A DNA stretch of 64,000 nucleotides from Acidobacteriota bacterium (GTDB taxonomy: Bacteria; Acidobacteriota; Blastocatellia; Pyrinomonadales; Pyrinomonadaceae): contig JADJOS010000001.1 in assembly GCA_016713675.1 (NCBI GenBank), positions 248,001 through 312,000 of the forward strand, in the 5' to 3' direction. The translations under genes were made by a program, and so were the position numbers. Under the pieces are notes generated by a model. It made no database searches and was not told where the DNA came from. It saw only the letters and a program-made list of their open reading frames with translations. Below, piece by piece: positions 53,153-61,847 of this stretch; positions within the stretch are counted from its first letter, which is position 1, and each line of letters starts with the position of its first letter.

Positions 53153-54538
53153 TCAGGCAGCTTTGCCATTCGCGATGAGTGTCGGATATTTACCGGTCCA
53201 GCACGCTGAACAGGTCGAGCTTGTTTCGAGGCCGACCGATTCGAGCATACCGTTGAGCGAGAGGTAGCCGAGACTGTCGGCACCGATGTATTGACACGTT
53301 TCCTCGACCGTCATACGCGATGCGATCAGGTCCTTTCGGCGGGGCGTATCGACGCCGTAATAGCACGAATGAGCCGTCGGCGGACAAGAGATACGCATAT
53401 GTACCTCCTCAGCCCCTGCGTCGCGGACCATCTCGACGATCTTTTTTGATGTTGTACCGCGGACGATCGAATCATCGACCAAAATGATACGTCGGCCGTT
53501 GATCAGGTCTTTGATCGGATTGAGCTTTAACCGAACACCGAACGAACGGATCGATTGGGTTGGTTCGATAAATGTACGTCCGACATAATGATTGCGAATT
53601 ATCGCCTGACGAAAATTGATGCCCGATTCGCGAGCATACCCGATCGCAGCCGCCACACCTGAGTCGGGAACGGGAACTACAAGATCCGCTTCGACCGGAT
53701 GTTCTATCGCGAGCTGTTTGCCCATCTTATGCCGCGATTCATTGACCGAACGTCCAAATATGGTCGAATCAGGCCGCGAAAAATAGACATGTTCGAAAGT
53801 ACAGACCGAAACCGGCCGCTGTTCGAGCGGTTTCGACGAATGCAATCCGTCAGCATCGACGATCAACATCTCGCCCGGCTCGATCTCACGAACGTATTCC
53901 GCATCGATCAGATCAAATGCGCATGTTTCGCTGGCGACGCACCACGAATCCTGAACTTTGCCGAGAACAAGCGGCCGGAAGCCGCGGGGATCTCGAACCG
54001 CGATCAACTGCTTCGGTGTCAAAAACAAGAGCGAAAAAGCCCCGTCCGTATCGTACAACACCGTTTTGATCGCATCGACCGCGTCTTTCGCGGGTGTTCG
54101 GGCAATACCGTGGAGTATGGTCTCTGTATCAGATGTCGATGAGAAAATAGCTCCGGCCTTTTCGAGTTCCTCACGTTTTTGAGCAGCGAACGGGAGGTTC
54201 CCGTTATGGCAAACAGCGATCTTTCCGTGCTGGCACGTGACCGAAAACGGCTGGACCTCGTCGATCGTATTCTTGCCGGAGGTCGAATATCGCGTGTGCC
54301 CGATCGCACTTGTACCTTTGAGTGTCGAAAGAACATCAGGATTCAAAACATCCGCGACCAAGCCGATCGAGCGATGCTGCAGCAATTCACCGCCATCGGC
54401 CGTTACGATTCCGCACGCTTCCTGCCCCCGATGCTGCAAGGCAAAAAGCCCGAGCTGCGTCAGCGTCGAGGCTTCTGCGTGACCGAAGATGCCGAATATT
54501 CCGCACTCCTCGTGCAATTTATCGAGAACGAGTTCCAT
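53153..54538 (-). CDS. purF: Amidophosphoribosyltransferase
   Basis: A 461-residue enzyme that commits PRPP and glutamine to purine synthesis, producing phosphoribosylamine. An 11-residue propeptide (MELVLDKLHEE) is followed by Cys12, which becomes the N-terminal nucleophile after cleavage, as in Bacillus PurF (CGIFGI). The glutaminase core shows GHTRYSTSG, HNGNL and SDTET. The phosphoribosyl-binding site is ILVDDSIVRGTTSKK. Cysteines in VCTFEHVYFSRPD, RISCPPTAHSCY and STCSACWTGKYPT fit the iron-sulfur-cluster-type enzyme. The length is standard. The gene is alone on its strand, with a CACGAA-family repeat upstream. Confidence 0.96.
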   Translation of the reverse strand: MELVLDKLHEECGIFGIFGHAEASTLTQLGLFALQHRGQEACGIVTADGGELLQHRSIGLVADVLNPDVLSTLKGTSAIGHTRYSTSGKNTIDEVQPFSVTCQHGKIAVCHNGNLPFAAQKREELEKAGAIFSSTSDTETILHGIARTPAKDAVDAIKTVLYDTDGAFSLLFLTPKQLIAVRDPRGFRPLVLGKVQDSWCVASETCAFDLIDAEYVREIEPGEMLIVDADGLHSSKPLEQRPVSVCTFEHVYFSRPDSTIFGRSVNESRHKMGKQLAIEHPVEADLVVPVPDSGVAAAIGYARESGINFRQAIIRNHYVGRTFIEPTQSIRSFGVRLKLNPIKDLINGRRIILVDDSIVRGTTSKKIVEMVRDAGAEEVHMRISCPPTAHSCYYGVDTPRRKDLIASRMTVEETCQYIGADSLGYLSLNGMLESVGLETSSTCSACWTGKYPTLIANGKAA

Positions 54539-54566
54539 TTATATTCATTTTGCCACAAAAAGAATT

Positions 54567-54643
54567 TAGCCACGAATTACACTACTACAACGAATGATAT
54601 TTTTGGATTTTATTCGTCAACTTCGTGTAATTCGCGGCAAAAG
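54567..54643. repeat. Palindromic word repeat, CACGAATT family (element 12)
   Basis: The left arm GCCACGAATTACACTACTACAACGAAT (54569-54595) and the right arm ATTCGTCAACTTCGTGTAATTCGCGGC (54612-54638) are inverse. It lies between the YdeP-type oxidoreductase stop and the purF start. Confidence 0.78.
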
Positions 54644-54645
54644 CC

Positions 54646-56925
54646 CTATTTTGACGCCCGAACTGAGATAACAACACACTTCGAAGTCGGTGTGAAGCTG
54701 CGTTTCGCGACACTTTTCAGCGGGATCAGCGGATTTGCCTCAGGAAAATACGCCGCCGCACAATCGACCGGTATTTCGTAAGGCACCACAGCGAACCCCG
54801 AGACACACCTTTCGACATCCTCAAAATGACTCGTAATGTCAACCAACTGCCCTGGCCTGAGTCCGCGGGCAGCGATGTCGGCCTCATTCATAAAGATCAC
54901 GCGGCGATCACCATCGATTCCGCGATAGCGGTCATCGAGTCCGTAGATCGTCGTATTAAATTGATCGTGGGAACGGATCGTCGTTAAAAACAACTTGCCG
55001 GATTCGAGTTTAGTATATTCAAGTTTGCTCGGCCGAAACAGTGCCTTTCCCATCGGCGTCGGAAATTCACCGCGGCCCGGCGGATTTGGCATATAAAATC
55101 CGCCGTCAGCTCGGATGCGCTCGTTGTAATTCTCACAGCCCGGCACAACACGCGATATCGCATCACGGATCAGATCGTAATCCGCCGCCATCGCGTCCCA
55201 ATCGACGCTCGACCGGCTGCCGAGAGTAGCTTTCGCGAGATCGCATACGATACCTGTTTCGCTCCGCAAATGCTCGGAGATCGGCTCAAAGATACCTCTC
55301 GACATCTGAACGTTTAGCATCGTGCTCTCGGTTGAAACAAATTGCTCGCCGCCAGCCTGCGTATCGATCTCCGAACGGCCGAGACACGGCAGGATGAGCG
55401 ATGTCTTTCCGGGCGTCAGCGCGGTGCGATTAAGTTTCGTTATGACCTGAGCCGTCAGATCGCAATTCGCCAACGCCAAGGTAACAGCCGCTGTATCAGG
55501 CGACGCGGCCGCGAAATTACCGCCCATGGCGAAAAAGACCTTTGCTCGCCCGTCTGCCATTGCTGCGATAGATTCTACAGTGTTCAGGCCATCGACGGCG
55601 GGTGCAGCGAATCCGAATTCCCTCTCCAGATTCTCGCGAAAGACCGGCGTCATCCGTTCCCAGATCCCCATCGTACGGTCGCCCTGGACGTTCGAATGCC
55701 CGCGAACCGGACAAAGACCGGTTCCGGGCTTGCCGATCGAGCCGCGAACCAGATGCAGATTGACGATGTCCTGAATGGTCGCGACCGCGTCAGTGTGCTG
55801 CGTGACACCCATCGCCCAGCATGTGATCATTTTTTTCGCGCCGAGGATCATCTCGGCGGCCTCGGTGATCTGTTCGCGAGTCAACCCCGACGCCGCGACG
55901 ATGTCCGCCCATTCAACGTTATCGATCGACGCGATCACTTCGTCATAGCCCGAAGTTTTGTCAGTTATGAAACCTAGATCGAAAACTGTTCCCGGTGATT
56001 CCCGTTCGTGTTCGAGCAGTATCTTCATCAGCCCTTTGAGTACTGCCATATCGCCCCCAATGCGGACCGGCAGATGCAGATCGGCGAGTTTCGCAGGACT
56101 GAGGCCAAGTACGCCAAACAAATTGCCATGCTGCGGGTTCGGATCGACAAAGCTGGTCAGCCCGGCCTCTTTAAGCGGATTGATCGCGATCATACTTGCT
56201 CCCGCAGCCTTGGCGGCAGCAAGCGATGAGAGCATTCGCGGCGAATTAGTCCCGGGGTTTTGCCCAATTACGATCACGAGATCGGTCTCTTCAAAATCCT
56301 CGAGCCGTATCGTCGCTTTCCCCAGCCCGATCGACTCGTTCAAAGCAACACTCGTCGATTCGTGACACATGTTTGAGCAATCGGGCAGATTATTGGTACC
56401 GAATTGGCGAACGAAAAGCTGGTAGAGAAACGCTGCTTCATTTGACGTTCGGCCTGATGTGTAAAATATGGCTTCGTCGGGCGATGCGAGTGAATTGAGT
56501 TTTTCTGCTATCAGGCCGATGGCGTTATCCCACGAGATCGGCTCGTAATGCGTTCCGCCCTCGCGAAGTATCAGCGGCTCTGCGATACGGCCTTGGTTGT
56601 TGAGCCAAAAATCTTCGCATGCGGCGAGTTCTGCCACACTGTGCTCGGCAAAAAACTCGGCACCGATCTTCTTCTTCGTGCCTTCATCAGCAAGAGCCTT
56701 GGCACCGTTCTCGCAAAATTCGTTGATCGTCCGATGTTCCGGATCGGGCCACGCACACGACTGACAATCGATGCCGCCCTTCTGATTTAGCGCGAGCATT
56801 CCACGCGTGGCATGAACGGGCCCCATCTTTCCATAAAGATGTTTGAGAGCATTCGTCACGGCATGAACTCCCGCCGAAGTTTCCGGCGGCGGCGTGACGA
56901 TTAGTTTTGAAGCGTCGTCTTTCAT
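54646..56925 (-). CDS. Molybdopterin oxidoreductase of the FdhF/YdeP type
   Basis: A 759-residue Mo-bisMGD oxidoreductase. N-terminal CQSCAWPDP resembles the short Cys region of YdeP/FdhF-like enzymes; the canonical four-Cys motif is incomplete, so a classical [4Fe-4S] centre is doubtful. Core blocks are SWDNAIGLIAEKL, FYTSGRTSNEAAFLYQLFVRQFGTNN, DCSNMCHESTSVALNESIGLGKATIRLED (the position of Mo ligands in formate dehydrogenase homologues), VIGQNPGTNSPRML and ending FLTTIRSHDQFNTTIYGLDDRYRG. The ATG at 56925 was chosen; a TTG three codons upstream has better spacing from GGAGG and is possible. The adjacent fdhD indicates that the cofactor needs sulfuration, but no electron-transfer subunit is present. 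Confidence 0.87.
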   Translation of the reverse strand: MKDDASKLIVTPPPETSAGVHAVTNALKHLYGKMGPVHATRGMLALNQKGGIDCQSCAWPDPEHRTINEFCENGAKALADEGTKKKIGAEFFAEHSVAELAACEDFWLNNQGRIAEPLILREGGTHYEPISWDNAIGLIAEKLNSLASPDEAIFYTSGRTSNEAAFLYQLFVRQFGTNNLPDCSNMCHESTSVALNESIGLGKATIRLEDFEETDLVIVIGQNPGTNSPRMLSSLAAAKAAGASMIAINPLKEAGLTSFVDPNPQHGNLFGVLGLSPAKLADLHLPVRIGGDMAVLKGLMKILLEHERESPGTVFDLGFITDKTSGYDEVIASIDNVEWADIVAASGLTREQITEAAEMILGAKKMITCWAMGVTQHTDAVATIQDIVNLHLVRGSIGKPGTGLCPVRGHSNVQGDRTMGIWERMTPVFRENLEREFGFAAPAVDGLNTVESIAAMADGRAKVFFAMGGNFAAASPDTAAVTLALANCDLTAQVITKLNRTALTPGKTSLILPCLGRSEIDTQAGGEQFVSTESTMLNVQMSRGIFEPISEHLRSETGIVCDLAKATLGSRSSVDWDAMAADYDLIRDAISRVVPGCENYNERIRADGGFYMPNPPGRGEFPTPMGKALFRPSKLEYTKLESGKLFLTTIRSHDQFNTTIYGLDDRYRGIDGDRRVIFMNEADIAARGLRPGQLVDITSHFEDVERCVSGFAVVPYEIPVDCAAAYFPEANPLIPLKSVAKRSFTPTSKCVVISVRASK

Positions 56926-56952
56926 TTCCTCCAAATTAATAATTAGTAATTA

Positions 56953-57822
56953 TTAATTGACCATCGTTATTGGAGCGTCGATCCGATGACGGCCGCAATA
57001 GATATTGAAACGCTCATCACGAACAAATCCAATCAAAGTCATCCCATACTCACGAGCCAACTCGACCGCGAGACTCGACGGTGCACCGACCGCGGCAAGT
57101 ATTGGTATTCCTGCCCACAGGGCCTTTTGCACCAGTTCGAAACTCGCACGGCCGCTCACCATCAGGATCTTGTTCGACATCGGTGTCTCGCCCGACATGA
57201 ATTTTCGGCCGATGACCTTGTCGAGAGCGTTATGGCGGCCAACGTCTTCGGCGATCGTGTCGACGGTGCCGTCGAGATCGAAAATGACGGACGCATGCAA
57301 TCCGCCGGTCTTTTCGAACGTTGCCTGAGCGGCGAGAAGCGTCGCATTCAAACCATGAACCACTTCGGACGAAACCTGTATGTTGCTGATATCGAGTTTT
57401 CGAACTCCGGTATGCAATGCCTCGAACGAAGATTTACCGCAAACACCGCAGCTTGAAGTCGTATAGAAATTGCGCGTCAGGCGTTCGAGATCGACATCGA
57501 CGCCCTCGGTGAGTTCGACGACGACGGTATTTTGTAGATCCTTGCCCTTGGCTGGAATGCCGCAACGGCGAATTGTTGCGATCTGGCTTCGATGCTCTAG
57601 AATTCCTTCCGTAAACAAAAATCCGGCCGAAAGATCCTCGTCATCGCCCGGCGTCCGCATTGTGATCGAGATCGCACGGTGTTCGATCTTGCCATTTTTC
57701 GGAAACCCAAGCCGTATCTCGAGCGGTTCCTCGATCGCCAGGACGTCGTCAAGATCGACGCACGGCTCGCCCGATGCGACACGACGAACCGCAAATTCCG
57801 AATAGGCTGGTGCTGTTTTCAC
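56953..57822 (-). CDS. fdhD: Formate dehydrogenase accessory sulfurtransferase FdhD
   Basis: A 289-residue protein that transfers sulfur to the molybdenum cofactor of formate dehydrogenase-type enzymes. The catalytic CxxC loop is TTSSCGVCGKSSFEAL (about residues 119-134). FLFTEGILEHRSQI, EDVGRHNALDKVIGR and VSGRASFELVQKALWAGIP are the other diagnostic blocks. The start at 57822 (MKTAPAYSEFAVRR) is plausible. It lies 27 bases upstream of the YdeP-type oxidoreductase gene on the same strand, so the pair forms a likely two-gene unit in which FdhD activates the larger protein. Confidence 0.95.
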   Translation of the reverse strand: MKTAPAYSEFAVRRVASGEPCVDLDDVLAIEEPLEIRLGFPKNGKIEHRAISITMRTPGDDEDLSAGFLFTEGILEHRSQIATIRRCGIPAKGKDLQNTVVVELTEGVDVDLERLTRNFYTTSSCGVCGKSSFEALHTGVRKLDISNIQVSSEVVHGLNATLLAAQATFEKTGGLHASVIFDLDGTVDTIAEDVGRHNALDKVIGRKFMSGETPMSNKILMVSGRASFELVQKALWAGIPILAAVGAPSSLAVELAREYGMTLIGFVRDERFNIYCGRHRIDAPITMVN

Positions 57823-57850
57823 TCTTGAATTTTAACAGAGCGGTTAGATA

Positions 57851-57917
57851 AACCACATAGGAACATAGTTCACATAGAAAAGAAAAAAACTATGTGCTCT
57901 ATGTTCCTATGTGGTAA
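57851..57917. repeat. Palindromic word repeat, CATAG family (element 13)
   Basis: The left arm CCACATAGGAACATAGTTCA (57852-57871) with three CATAG words 8 and 9 bases apart pairs with the right arm CTATGTTCCTATGTGG (57899-57914). It lies between fahA and fdhD. Confidence 0.85.
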
Positions 57918-57923
57918 AGGATT

Positions 57924-59252
57924 CTAATCCGCCGGCAGAATACGACCACGGCATTCGCCGAAGCCGATTCGGCGAAAGCCTTCGCGTTCGCAGTAGCCTT
58001 TCATGATGATCTCGTCGCCGTCTTCGAGGAATCGGCGTTGTTCGCCGGATGGGAGTTCGATGGGTTCGGTGCCTCGCCACGAGAGTTCGAGCATTGAGCC
58101 GCGTTCGGACTTTTCTTTGCCGGAGATGGTGCCGGTGGCGATGAGGTCGCCGGTTTGAAGGTTGCAGCCGCCGGATGCGTGGTGCGTGAGCATTTGGCCG
58201 ATCGTCCAGTAGAGGTCTTTCATGTTCGAGCGGCTTAATAAGAAAGGTTCGATGTTTTCCGCACGCATCTTCTCGGTTTGGATAAAGACCTCGAGAGTGA
58301 TGTCGATGCCGCCGAACTTTTCGTTTTGCTCATCCGCAAGGTAATCGAGCGGTGCTGGATCGCCTTCTTCGCGTTCGAGCGCGGGTGTGCGGAACGGTGC
58401 GAGAGCTTCCATCGTGACGACGAAAGGCGAGATGGTCGTGGCGAAATTCTTTGCGAGAAACGGCCCGAGCGGCTGGTATTCCCACGCCTGTATGTCGCGG
58501 GCGGACCAGTCGTTGACGAGGCACAGCCCGAAGATATGCTGTTCGGCTTCGCCGATCGGGATCGACTTTCCCAACTCGTTTCCACCGCCGACGAAGAACC
58601 CGACCTCCATCTCATAATCTAGACTCTTACACGGAATAAACACCGGCGGAGCCTCCGCGTCGCTCCGGTTTTGCCCGTGCGGCCGCTTGATGTCCGTCCC
58701 CGACACCACAATGCTCGAAGCCCGCCCGTGATACCCGATCGGCACATATTTATAATTCGGCAGCAGAGGATTTTCGGGGCGAAACATCGACCCAACATTC
58801 GTCGCATGATAGATCGAGCAGTAGAAATCGGTGTAGTCGCCGATCTCAAACGGCAGTTCGGGGTCAATGCTCTTTGCCGGAACTAAACAAGCTCTAGCAT
58901 CTCGAACAACGTCTGCGGGAGCACCCTCACGCAGGATCTCGAAGGCCGCATTCCTGATATCGGCAAGGACCTCGGGCCCGTATACCTCGGTCAGGAACGA
59001 GAGGTCGCACAATTCCATTTCCTGAGCGATCTCCTCGAAGTCAGAACCAAATAGTCCGGACCCGATCGCTGCGTAAAGATCGAAGATCTGATCGCCGATG
59101 GCCATTCCGAGTCGCGGCGATTCGCTGTCGCGTGACCGCCAGAACATACAAAACGGTAAATTCTGTATCGGAAAATCTGTATTCGGATCGTTGGCGGATT
59201 CGACCCAGCTTTTCAAGGAAGGGTCGTGTGTTTCGTTTATTTCGTAGGTCAT
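57924..59252 (-). CDS. fahA: Fumarylacetoacetase
   Basis: A 442-residue enzyme that cleaves fumarylacetoacetate to fumarate and acetoacetate in tyrosine and phenylalanine breakdown. The N-terminal domain holds FGVAIGDQI-like LGMAIGDQIFDLYA. The catalytic core holds DYTDFYCSIYHATNVGSMFR (active-site Asp and His), LPIGYHGRASSIV-like VPIGYHGRASSIV and the metal-site segment CKSLDYEMEVGFFVG. The C-terminal GTISGKEKSERGSMLEL is standard. The ATG at 59252 was chosen because an upstream in-frame codon at 59270 lies in a repeat. It is on the same strand as an unknown gene that immediately precedes it. No other tyrosine-degradation gene is in the window. Confidence 0.95.
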   Translation of the reverse strand: MTYEINETHDPSLKSWVESANDPNTDFPIQNLPFCMFWRSRDSESPRLGMAIGDQIFDLYAAIGSGLFGSDFEEIAQEMELCDLSFLTEVYGPEVLADIRNAAFEILREGAPADVVRDARACLVPAKSIDPELPFEIGDYTDFYCSIYHATNVGSMFRPENPLLPNYKYVPIGYHGRASSIVVSGTDIKRPHGQNRSDAEAPPVFIPCKSLDYEMEVGFFVGGGNELGKSIPIGEAEQHIFGLCLVNDWSARDIQAWEYQPLGPFLAKNFATTISPFVVTMEALAPFRTPALEREEGDPAPLDYLADEQNEKFGGIDITLEVFIQTEKMRAENIEPFLLSRSNMKDLYWTIGQMLTHHASGGCNLQTGDLIATGTISGKEKSERGSMLELSWRGTEPIELPSGEQRRFLEDGDEIIMKGYCEREGFRRIGFGECRGRILPAD

Positions 59253-59261
59253 AAAACAATT

Positions 59262-59334
59262 TAGCCACAAAATGGCACAGATGGCGCAAAAAGGAAAGAA
59301 TTTATTTTGCGCTTTTTGCGCCTTCTCGCGGCTA
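59262..59334. repeat. Palindromic word repeat, GGCGCAAAA family (element 14)
   Basis: The left arm carries GGCACAGAT and GGCGCAAAA nine bases apart (59273-59290). The right arm carries TTTTGCGC and TTTTTGCGCC in inverse orientation (59306-59322), ending CGCGGCTA against TAGCCAC. It fills the gap between the unknown gene at 59332 and fahA. Confidence 0.75.
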
Positions 59335-60249
59335 TAGAATTCCTAATTGCTGCAGATCCGCGATCGGTTCGTCGAATGAGCATGAGCCGAAGGACTGGAT
59401 GCCGAGTTTGCGAAGCCGTTCGATCTGGTGGTTGCTCAGTTCGAATTCGCGACGCCATTTAACGCCGCTCGCGTCGAACTCGAATACCTCATCAAATTCC
59501 TCTTCCATCACGTCTTCGAGAAAACTGCGGCGATAGCCTTCGACGGCAAAGCCGGTCATGAGAAACAGGTTGAGAAAGCCATGCATCGTGCCTTTTTTGG
59601 CGTTCTCTTCGTACGTCAGCGGCCGGAAACAGCGGATCGGATGATGCAGCCCCGCAGTCGCCTTGAACGGCACATTCGCCCCGACGCACGCCTTTACAAA
59701 CCGCACAATATCAGCCGAACGCGGAAACGCATCGGGAGTAACGCCGCCGGTTCGGATCTTAGCCCGTTGGCCGGCGAGTGAGATAGCTGAAAGCAGCTCG
59801 GGGAAATTAACATTCGGATCGATCTCAAAATATGCCTTAACGCCCTCCGGCAGCGACACCGAAACGGCCTCGATCTGATATTCGGTCACGGCCTTCATCT
59901 CGATCATGTCGCAAACGACGCCGGGACCATGCACAGCGTTAAATTCTGCAACCGTTTTTACAGTTTCAGACAGATCGTCGCCCGCGACGACCGCGACTCG
60001 CCAGGTACTTGCCGCGTCCCGAGAAATAAAATCGGACGCACACGCGTAAAATTCCTGCAGCCGCCCGACACCAACGACAAATCTGCCAAGCATCCAGTTG
60101 TAATTGCTGTTGCGGTAGGTGGCGTAGTTGATCACCGCCTCGGGCATTGACACGGCCGACGGCGGAAACAATCCGGCATAGTCGATCGCACCTGCGAGCA
60201 AAATTCTGACTGATTCCGAGACACTCGAATCCTGAGGTTGATTCTCCAT
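59332..60249 (-). CDS. Conserved protein of unknown function upstream of fumarylacetoacetase
   Basis: A 305-residue cytoplasmic protein with no signal peptide or membrane helix. It opens with an AGAIDYAGLFPPSAVSMPEAV block and later has YFEIDPNVNFPELL, KIRTGGVTPDAFPRSADIVRFVKACVG and FKATAGLHHPIRCFR. The alternating strand-helix pattern and the late KATAGLHHP segment look like a TIM-barrel-type fold, as in class I aldolases or isomerases. This is inference from pattern. I do not recognise a named family. It sits immediately upstream of fahA on the same strand, separated only by a palindromic repeat, so a role in aromatic amino-acid degradation is possible. Confidence 0.65.
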   Translation of the reverse strand: MENQPQDSSVSESVRILLAGAIDYAGLFPPSAVSMPEAVINYATYRNSNYNWMLGRFVVGVGRLQEFYACASDFISRDAASTWRVAVVAGDDLSETVKTVAEFNAVHGPGVVCDMIEMKAVTEYQIEAVSVSLPEGVKAYFEIDPNVNFPELLSAISLAGQRAKIRTGGVTPDAFPRSADIVRFVKACVGANVPFKATAGLHHPIRCFRPLTYEENAKKGTMHGFLNLFLMTGFAVEGYRRSFLEDVMEEEFDEVFEFDASGVKWRREFELSNHQIERLRKLGIQSFGSCSFDEPIADLQQLGIL

Positions 60250-60356
60250 TTGCGTATTTCGCGTGAGCGGCGTAAGTACTGATAATAAGAATATTGCAGG
60301 ATTTTTACAACCGTCGAATGGCAGGCGATCTTGAGCGAATGACCGAGATAATTTTT

Positions 60357-60456
60357 ACCGCAGATAAACGCAGATAGACGCGTATTTATACAAGTAATTA
60401 TCGATCCTGGTCTAACGGTCTATATCTTTGTCCATCTGCGTCCATCTGCGGTTAAT
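60357..60456. repeat. Palindromic word repeat, GCAGAT family (element 15)
   Basis: The left arm ACCGCAGATAAACGCAGATA (60358-60377) with GCAGAT words 10 bases apart and the right arm ATCTGCGTCCATCTGCGGTT (60434-60453) are inverse, with a long A/T-rich loop. It lies in the divergent region before ruvC. Confidence 0.85.
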
Positions 60457-60537
60457 TTCCTTTCTTTGCTCTTTACTTGCGTTTCGATAAAATTTTGAAG
60501 TATCTTGTCTAAATTGAATAAGCGGTAAATCGATAAA

Positions 60538-61047
60538 ATGCGTGTTTTAGGAATCGATCCGGGCAGCGAAACGCTCGGTTGGGGTGTGGTCGACGGCACC
60601 GGAACCAAATACACGCTGGTGGATTTCGGCACCGTCAGGTCGAGTACGCGCGATGCTTTCTCCAAGCGGCTGCACAATATTTATGATGCCGTCGCTGACC
60701 TGATGGCGATACATTCGCCGGATGTGTTGTCGGTTGAAGACACGTTTTACGCGGTGAATGTTGGTGTCGCTTTGAAACTCGGGCAGGTTCGCGGCCTCAT
60801 GCTTCTGCTCGCCGAGCAGCGAGGAATGGCGATTGCCGAATATGCCCCGCGATTGATAAAGCAAACCGTCGTCGGCCACGGCAACGCAGAAAAGCACCAA
60901 GTACAGCAGATGGTCAAGATCCTGCTCAAGATGAAAACGATACCGACGCCGCACGACGCGGCCGACGCCCTCGCGATCGCGATCTGTCATTTTCATCATG
61001 CCGGCATGCAGGACAAGATCAGGAAAGCCGATAAGCGGCAAAAATGA
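60538..61047 (+). CDS. ruvC: Crossover junction endodeoxyribonuclease RuvC
   Basis: A 169-residue nuclease that cleaves Holliday junctions during recombination. The RNase H-like core has catalytic acids in VLGIDPGSETLGWGVVD (Asp7), SVEDTFYAVNVGVALKLGQVRGL (Glu67 in the VED segment) and the C-terminal PHDAADALAIAICHFHH (Asp residues). Length is normal for RuvC. The usual partners ruvA and ruvB are not adjacent. A secreted SH3-like protein gene overlaps or follows it closely on the same strand. Confidence 0.95.
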   Translation: MRVLGIDPGSETLGWGVVDGTGTKYTLVDFGTVRSSTRDAFSKRLHNIYDAVADLMAIHSPDVLSVEDTFYAVNVGVALKLGQVRGLMLLLAEQRGMAIAEYAPRLIKQTVVGHGNAEKHQVQQMVKILLKMKTIPTPHDAADALAIAICHFHHAGMQDKIRKADKRQK

Positions 61048-61072
61048 TCTCAACGCTACGATCGGGAACGTG

Positions 61073-61843
61073 ATGAAACTCCCTTTACTTGCAACACTCC
61101 TTCTCACGATCGCCGCGATCAGCGGCACAGTGAACGCACAGCCCAAAAAGCCTACTGTACAAACAAAGCCCCGGCCTTCAGCCGCAAAAGCGGCCGAGGT
61201 TGGAAAAACGGCTGTCGTTGTGGATGAGACCCTTTCCGTCGTTCGCGAGGAACCGAGCCTGTATGCCCGCCCGATCCATCGTATACAGCGCGGTCGAAAT
61301 GTCCAGATCGTCAGCGTTGCCGAGGCTGATGGTGTTAAATTCTTCAAGATCGCCGCACCGCCGAGCAGTTTTGGTTGGGTACAGGCAGATGCGGTGTTCG
61401 GCAGGTTTCGCACGTCCGATGACGAACGCCTTGCAAGGCTCGTGCAGGCCCTGGACGGTTTTGATCACGTCGAAGCGGCAGGCGAGTATTTTGCACTCTT
61501 TCCCGAATCGAAATTCCGCCCTGCGATCCTGCTGCTGTATGGCGACATTCTCGAACTGATCGCTGCTAAGCTATCCAAGGACGCATCAAGCCGCTTGAAT
61601 CGCAGCGAAATGGCAGCGTCTAATGCGCCTATGCATAGCTATTATCTGAACTTCAATATGCTCGACCGGTATCGCAAACTCGGCGTTGTCTTTCTGTTCA
61701 ATTCGGCGACAAAACAATACCATTACAACGGCGGAAGTTGGGCTGAGATAATCAAGAAACACGCCGGAACTCCCGAAGCCGTCGAGGCACAAAAGCGGAT
61801 GGATTCTTTGAAAGCAAAGATGGAAAAGCGTCCGACAAAATAA
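61073..61843 (+). CDS. Secreted protein with SH3-like domain
   Basis: A 256-residue protein. The start at 61073 (MKLPLLATLLLTIAAISGTVNAQ) gives a clean signal peptide; the frame also opens at 60998 inside ruvC. A Lys/Pro/Ala-rich linker follows, then an SH3-like domain (VVVDETLSVVREEPSLYARPIHRIQRGRNV-type, with GVKFFKI and FGWVQADAV) of the kind found in cell-wall-binding proteins. The rest is helical with a TPR-like flavour (YFALFPESKFRPAILLLYGDIL). The function is unknown; envelope binding is a reasonable guess. It starts 25 bases after the ruvC stop. Confidence 0.75.
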   Translation: MKLPLLATLLLTIAAISGTVNAQPKKPTVQTKPRPSAAKAAEVGKTAVVVDETLSVVREEPSLYARPIHRIQRGRNVQIVSVAEADGVKFFKIAAPPSSFGWVQADAVFGRFRTSDDERLARLVQALDGFDHVEAAGEYFALFPESKFRPAILLLYGDILELIAAKLSKDASSRLNRSEMAASNAPMHSYYLNFNMLDRYRKLGVVFLFNSATKQYHYNGGSWAEIIKKHAGTPEAVEAQKRMDSLKAKMEKRPTK

Positions 61844-61847
61844 ACGG

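Noticed and set aside
60420..60677. A minus-strand frame over the start of ruvC.
   Set aside because: It is antisense to the ruvC start and to the GCAGAT-word palindrome and has no motif.
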